Source: Bordetella parapertussis
Lineage (GTDB): Bacteria; Pseudomonadota; Gammaproteobacteria; Burkholderiales; Burkholderiaceae_B
Assembly (NCBI GenBank): GCA_945903445.1
Contig: CAMDNZ010000007.1
Coordinates: 36,102 to 100,101 of the forward strand
Direction of reading: 5' to 3'
DNA length: 64,000 nt
In this document: positions 60,088 to 64,000 of the stretch, in pieces
Layout of the letters: every line of letters begins with the position of its first letter
Position numbering within the stretch: the first letter of the stretch is position 1
The notes under the pieces: generated by a model
What the model was told of the DNA's origin: nothing
Seen by the model: the letters and a program-made list of their open reading frames with translations, nothing else
The model's database searches: none
Translations under genes and position numbers: made by a program

Positions 60088-61800
60088 TCACGCTTGGGCT
60101 TGTGCGGCGTGCTCGACCATCAGCTGGGCAGAGACGACGCCGTTGTAGATGTTTTGTTCGAGTCGATAGGCCACGTCGATCCATTCGGGCAGCAAGGTGT
60201 CGCGTCCGAACCAGATGGCGTCGAAGCGCTGATGCCCGCGTTCCAAACTCAGTTTCAGGTGCTTGCCGCCCAACAGGCGCTGTTGGCGCACCATGAACGT
60301 GTCCTGAAACACCGGTGCCGCGAATCCCGCGCCCCAGACGTGCGACTGCAACAGGCCGGCCACTTCCGCGTTGGCATAGCCGGTTTCGAGCGATCCGTCG
60401 GTTTCGAGCAGGGGATCGAAGCGTTCACGGCCGGTCAGCTCGCGCACCGCACGTTCGAACGCCTCGATAAAGTGTGGCAGATCGTCGCGGCCCAGGGTCA
60501 GTCCGGCGGCCATGGCGTGGCCACCGAATTTACGGATCAATCCCGGGTGTCGCTTGGACACCAGATCGAGCGCGTCGCGCAAATGAACGTCCGGAATCGA
60601 ACGGCCCGAGCCGCGCAGTTCGTCGTCGCCCGCGGGGGCGAAGGCCAACGTCGGGCGCCAGAACCTCTCTTTCAGGCGCGAGGCCACCAGCCCCACTACG
60701 CCTTGATGCCAGCCGTCGTCGAATACACATACGGTGGCGCCCGGCGCAGCCTCGGCTGTATCCATAGCGTTTATCGCCTGCTCGCGCATCGCCGTCTCGA
60801 TCGTGCGCCGCTCGCGGTTCATGGTGTCCAACTGGCGCGCCAGATCGAGCGCAAGGTCATCGTCGTCGGTGATCAACAGGTCGATGCCCAGGCTCATGTC
60901 GGCCAGTCGGCCAGCCGCGTTGATACGCGGGCCGAGTGCGAAACCCAGGTCGAAACTATTGGCGTTGCGGGGTTCGCGGCCCGCGACGGCGAACAGTGCA
61001 CGCAGGCCCGGTTGCATCCGACCTCTGCGCATACGTGCCAGCCCTTGGGTGACGAGCAATCGGTTGTTGGTATCCAAGCGAACGACGTCGGCCACGGTGC
61101 CCAGGGCCACGAGGTCCGACAGGGCATCCAGGCGCGGCCCGCCGTCGGGCGGGTAGACGCCGCGACGGCGCAATTCGGCTCGCAGCGCCAGCATCATGTA
61201 GAACACCACGCCGACGCCCGCCAGATGTTTGGAGGGAAAGCCACAGCCCGGTTGGTTCGGATTGACGATGGCCAGGGCCTCGGGCAGCGTGTCGCCCGGC
61301 AAGTGGTGGTCGGTGATCACCACGCCCATGCCGGCTGCGTTCGCCGCGGCGACGCCGTCGACACTGGCGATGCCGTTGTCGACGGTCAACAGGAGATCGG
61401 GCTTGCCTGCGGGGTGGCGCAGCGCCAACTCGACCACCGCGGGCGACAGGCCGTAGCCCGTCTCGAATCGGTTGGGCACCAGAAAATCGACGGTGGCGCC
61501 CATGGCGCGCAGCGCTCGCAAGGCCACGGCACACGCTGTCGCGCCGTCGCAGTCGTAATCGGCGATCACCAGAATCCGCTGTTCGGCGTTGAGCGCGTCG
61601 GCCAGGATGGCGGCCGCTCGAGCACTATGGGTCAAATCGGCAGGCGGGAGCAGGGTCGGCCACGTCAGCCGGGTCTGGTCGGGGTGAGTGACGCCACGGG
61701 CCGCCCACAATCGGGCCAGAAGCGGATGAATGCCAGCTGCTTGCAACGCAGCTACGCCTGCCGGGTCGGCACGGCGGTTGATCAAACGGGGAGAGACCAC
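60088..61800 (-). CDS. recJ: Single-strand exonuclease RecJ
   Basis: A 570-residue DHH-family 5'-3' exonuclease. Motif I VIADYDCDGATA and the motif GMGVVITDHHLPG with DHH are present, as are the DHHA1 domain (FDDGWHQGVVGLVASRL, FGGHAMAAGLTL) and the OB-fold C-terminus. GTG 61800 is chosen: it gives the family start VSPRLINRRADP and overlaps the end of the upstream gene by 19 bp; the frame is open far upstream but that part is a shadow of the RpfE-like gene. Confidence 0.92.
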   Translation of the reverse strand: MVSPRLINRRADPAGVAALQAAGIHPLLARLWAARGVTHPDQTRLTWPTLLPPADLTHSARAAAILADALNAEQRILVIADYDCDGATACAVALRALRAMGATVDFLVPNRFETGYGLSPAVVELALRHPAGKPDLLLTVDNGIASVDGVAAANAAGMGVVITDHHLPGDTLPEALAIVNPNQPGCGFPSKHLAGVGVVFYMMLALRAELRRRGVYPPDGGPRLDALSDLVALGTVADVVRLDTNNRLLVTQGLARMRRGRMQPGLRALFAVAGREPRNANSFDLGFALGPRINAAGRLADMSLGIDLLITDDDDLALDLARQLDTMNRERRTIETAMREQAINAMDTAEAAPGATVCVFDDGWHQGVVGLVASRLKERFWRPTLAFAPAGDDELRGSGRSIPDVHLRDALDLVSKRHPGLIRKFGGHAMAAGLTLGRDDLPHFIEAFERAVRELTGRERFDPLLETDGSLETGYANAEVAGLLQSHVWGAGFAAPVFQDTFMVRQQRLLGGKHLKLSLERGHQRFDAIWFGRDTLLPEWIDVAYRLEQNIYNGVVSAQLMVEHAAQAQA

Positions 61801-62756
61801 CAGTGTTTCCAATCGATTCGGGAGGAGGGGAGCCAGCGCAGCCACGCCGCGCGTGGGGCGATGTCCAGTCGTGCAATACGTTGTTCGCCAATCAGGTCCA
61901 GCGTGAGCGGGTTCAGGGGCTGCCCTTTGGGTGTCATCAGCGGCGCGATGAGGCGGCGGTCCAACTGCTGGGCGGCCTCGAGCCAGCCGTGCCAGTCGCC
62001 ACGCTGAGCGAATACAAGCAGTGTGTCGTCTTGCTGGACATCGGGCGCGGCGGCAGGGGCCCAGGCCGGTGCGCCACCATACAACCAGAGCGCATTGACC
62101 GGCGGCTTGCCGTTTTCCTGACGCGCTCGATTGACGGGGTGTTCGTGCCACACCATCTGTATTTCATTGAGCAAGCGACGCCACGGGCGTGAGGAAGTCT
62201 CGGTTTGCCACCAGTTTTGCAGCGATTGACCGGCCACGGCGAGCGGGCTGGCGGTGGCGGGTTTGAAACCAGGCGGCACCGCGAAACGTAGCAGACCGAT
62301 AGCCAATGCATGGCCATGAAAGCCGCTGTCGTGCCATAGCGGTTCCAAGGCTGCGACCAGGGCATGGGTTTCTTCGGCGCTCAAGTCCAGGCTCTCGGGG
62401 GGGAGGAGCGATGCGCGGTCGGTGCCTAATGCCACATGGGCGAATGCGCCCAACCACACCGGCTCGGATGCCTGGCTGCGGGCGAAATCGGCCAAGGGCA
62501 TACCGAGCGCATGCGCCGCATGCACCGGTCCCAGGCCCGCGCCAAAGCGCAGGTCGGCATCGGGCGAATAGCCCAGTCGCTGCAGCTGCGACGCTTCGAA
62601 CGCGGTGCAGCCTGCCAGTGCCGGGTCGAACGGCGTGATGGTGGGCCGGGCTTGCGCCAGCAGCGCAGTGAGATGGGGGGCGTGCGCCGGCAGCTCGGCA
62701 GCCAGCGCGGCGGCATAGGCGCCAGGCGGCAGCGCGCCAGGTAGGACAATGTGCAT
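61782..62756 (-). CDS. RpfE-like conserved hypothetical protein
   Basis: A 324-residue soluble protein with no clear catalytic motif. It begins HIVLPGALPPGAYAAALAAELPA and has a WHDSGFHGHALAIGLLRFAVPPG stretch and a tryptophan-rich end (RIDWKHWWSLPV). Burkholderiales carry such a gene directly before recJ, often labelled RpfE-type after the Xanthomonas rpf cluster, where rpfE also lies beside recJ, prfB and lysS. Here the order lysS-SDR-prfB-recJ-this gene matches. Function unknown. The C-rich promoter side faces lolC. Confidence 0.72.
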   Translation of the reverse strand: MHIVLPGALPPGAYAAALAAELPAHAPHLTALLAQARPTITPFDPALAGCTAFEASQLQRLGYSPDADLRFGAGLGPVHAAHALGMPLADFARSQASEPVWLGAFAHVALGTDRASLLPPESLDLSAEETHALVAALEPLWHDSGFHGHALAIGLLRFAVPPGFKPATASPLAVAGQSLQNWWQTETSSRPWRRLLNEIQMVWHEHPVNRARQENGKPPVNALWLYGGAPAWAPAAAPDVQQDDTLLVFAQRGDWHGWLEAAQQLDRRLIAPLMTPKGQPLNPLTLDLIGEQRIARLDIAPRAAWLRWLPSSRIDWKHWWSLPV

Positions 62757-62835
62757 GCTGCGTATTGTATGCCGGTGAAATCTTTGGTCTCAGACCGGCG
62801 CGTTCGGCAGGACGTCCTTCGGGCATAATGCGCGG

Positions 62836-64000
62836 GTGAAAATACCCTACGAACTTTGGATCGGGGCCCGCTATGCGGGCATGGCCCGACTAGGCCAGCG
62901 CCGGGGCCGGCGCGATGGCTTCATTTCCTTTATCGCCGCCAGCTCGATGGCGGGTATCGCGCTGGGCGTCGCTGCGCTGATTATCGTGCTGTCCGTGATG
63001 AACGGGTTTCAGCGCGACGTGCGCGACCGCATGCTGTCGGTCTTGCCGCATATTGAGCTGTTTGTGCCCGGTGCTGCACCGGATCGGGTGCTCGATCAAT
63101 GGCAGTCGATTTACGCGGCGGCGCGCAAGCACCCGGGTATTACCGGCGGCGCGCCATTCGTGGGGGCTCAGGGTATGTTGGTGCGCGGCCAGGCGTTGCG
63201 GGGCGTGCAGGTGCGGGGTATCGACCCGGCGACTGAGGGCCAGGTATCGGATCTGCCTAAACAGATGGTGGCGGGATCGCTGGATGCGTTGAAACCGGGC
63301 AGCTTCGGACTCGTGCTGGGCCGCGATCTGGCCGACGGCATGGGTGTTCAAGTCGGTGACACGGTATTGATGATGGCCCCCCAGGGATCCATCAGCCCGG
63401 CGGGATTTGCGCCGCGCATGCGCCAGTTCACCGTGGTGGGTTTGTTTTCTTCGGGGCATTACGAATACGACAACAGTCTGGCGTTCACCGACACGCAAGA
63501 TGCTGCCCGCGTGTTTCGCGAGAGCGGTACTGCCGGCGTTCGCTTGAGGATCGAAGACATGCAGCGTGCGCCCCAAGTGGCTGCCGAACTGCGAGGTATG
63601 CTGCCGCCGACGGTGATGCCCAGCGACTGGTCGCGCCAGAACCGCGTGTGGTTTGCCGCGGTGCAGACCGAAAAGCGAATGATGTTCCTGATCCTCGCCT
63701 TGATTATTGCGGTGGCCGCGTTCAATCTGTTGTCCTCCCTGGTCATGGCGGTCAAGGACAAGCAATCGGATATTGCCATTTTGCGCACGCTCGGTGCCGG
63801 TCCGGGCGAAATCGCCCGTATTTTTCTGGTGCAAGGGGCGCTGATCGGCGTGATGGGTACCCTCCTGGGGGTCGGCGGCGGAATGCTGGTCGCCTACAAC
63901 ATCGACGTGATCATTCCTTTCCTGGAAGGCGTGTTCGGCGTGAAGTTCCTGTCGCCCGAAATCTATTTCATATCGGTCTTGCCGTCCGACCCTCAGGTTC
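62836..64000 (+). CDS. lolC: Lipoprotein-releasing ABC transporter permease LolC/LolE, cut by window end
   Basis: At least 388 residues from GTG 62836, running off the window. It starts KIPYELWIGARYAGMARLGQ, has the first membrane helix (ASSMAGIALGVAALIIVLSV) with MNGF following, a large periplasmic domain, and the FtsX-like block of helices near the end (FLILALIIAVAAFNLLSSLV, KDKQSDIAILRTLGAGPGEI, GALIGVMGTLLGVGGGMLVA). LolCDE lifts lipoproteins from the inner membrane for transport to the outer membrane. LolC and LolE cannot be told apart here. Confidence 0.9.
   Translation, partial: MKIPYELWIGARYAGMARLGQRRGRRDGFISFIAASSMAGIALGVAALIIVLSVMNGFQRDVRDRMLSVLPHIELFVPGAAPDRVLDQWQSIYAAARKHPGITGGAPFVGAQGMLVRGQALRGVQVRGIDPATEGQVSDLPKQMVAGSLDALKPGSFGLVLGRDLADGMGVQVGDTVLMMAPQGSISPAGFAPRMRQFTVVGLFSSGHYEYDNSLAFTDTQDAARVFRESGTAGVRLRIEDMQRAPQVAAELRGMLPPTVMPSDWSRQNRVWFAAVQTEKRMMFLILALIIAVAAFNLLSSLVMAVKDKQSDIAILRTLGAGPGEIARIFLVQGALIGVMGTLLGVGGGMLVAYNIDVIIPFLEGVFGVKFLSPEIYFISVLPSDPQV

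Noticed and set aside
60094..62007. A 637-codon plus-strand frame across recJ
   Set aside because: Antisense shadow of recJ; no start site and no domain.

Overview
The window looks like the chromosome of a betaproteobacterium of the family Alcaligenaceae, close to Bordetella. Two things support this. The type III secretion (T3SS) block has the gene content and order of the Bordetella bsc/bop/btr locus (bopN-bsp22-bcrH1-bopD-bopB-bcrH2-bscIJKLNOPQRSTUWC-btrS). The flanking housekeeping blocks (tig-clpP-clpX-lon, lexA-tyrB/uvrB, iscRSUA-hscBA-fdx-iscX, lysS-prfB-recJ-rpfE-like-lolC) are typical of Burkholderiales. No species can be named from sequence alone. By eye the base composition is around 60% G+C, with an AT-richer patch at about 55.2-56.5 kb.

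Left to right: 1-641 holds the start of a BtrW-like serine kinase and a SecD-head-like lipoprotein, both on the minus strand. Positions 784-6671 carry two large T3SS effectors with two class I chaperones. Effector 1 ends in a SopB/IpgD-type phosphoinositide phosphatase domain; effector 2 is unrecognised. A minus-strand operon, 12990-6652, encodes gatekeeper BopN, SycN/YscX/YscY-like proteins, export gate BcrD (SctV), ring protein BscD, a BscE-like protein and needle subunit BscF. A plus-strand block, 13180-31819, starts with FIVE tandem copies of bsp22 (needle-tip filament; copy 4 is frameshifted). It continues with chaperones, translocators BopD and BopB, and the rest of the apparatus to secretin BscC. 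The regulatory tail (31833-35106) has ECF sigma factor btrS, a btrA/bspR-position gene that appears frameshifted, a glutamate-cysteine-ligase-family enzyme and STAS protein btrV. A shared promoter motif, GGAAC(T/C)-N14/15-G(T/C)TAC-like, precedes effector 1, bsp22 copies 1 and 5, bopN and the btrA-position gene. It is a plausible BtrS regulon signature.

From 35.2 kb the window is mostly housekeeping: a decayed yceI, a cold-shock protein, an M48 lipoprotein, protein quality control (tig, clpP, clpX, lon), lexA with a perfect SOS box inside a 40-bp dyad, tyrB, uvrB, a low-molecular-weight phosphatase and the isc iron-sulfur operon. Between iscX and lysS lies the second accessory region. It holds an ORF split by an amber codon, and a secreted ADP-ribosyltransferase related to pertussis toxin S1, with R, STS-like and QxE motifs. 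The toxin gene sits between the true lysS 3' end and a diverged duplicate of that 3' end, like the scar of a site-specific insertion. No B-subunit genes are visible. The right end has lysS, an SDR oxidoreductase, prfB with its programmed +1 frameshift, recJ, an RpfE-like gene and the start of lolC/E.

Most notable: the five-copy bsp22 array, the SopB-like effector with its chaperone, the orphan PtxA-like toxin in a lysS 3'-end duplication, and the inferred BtrS promoter set.
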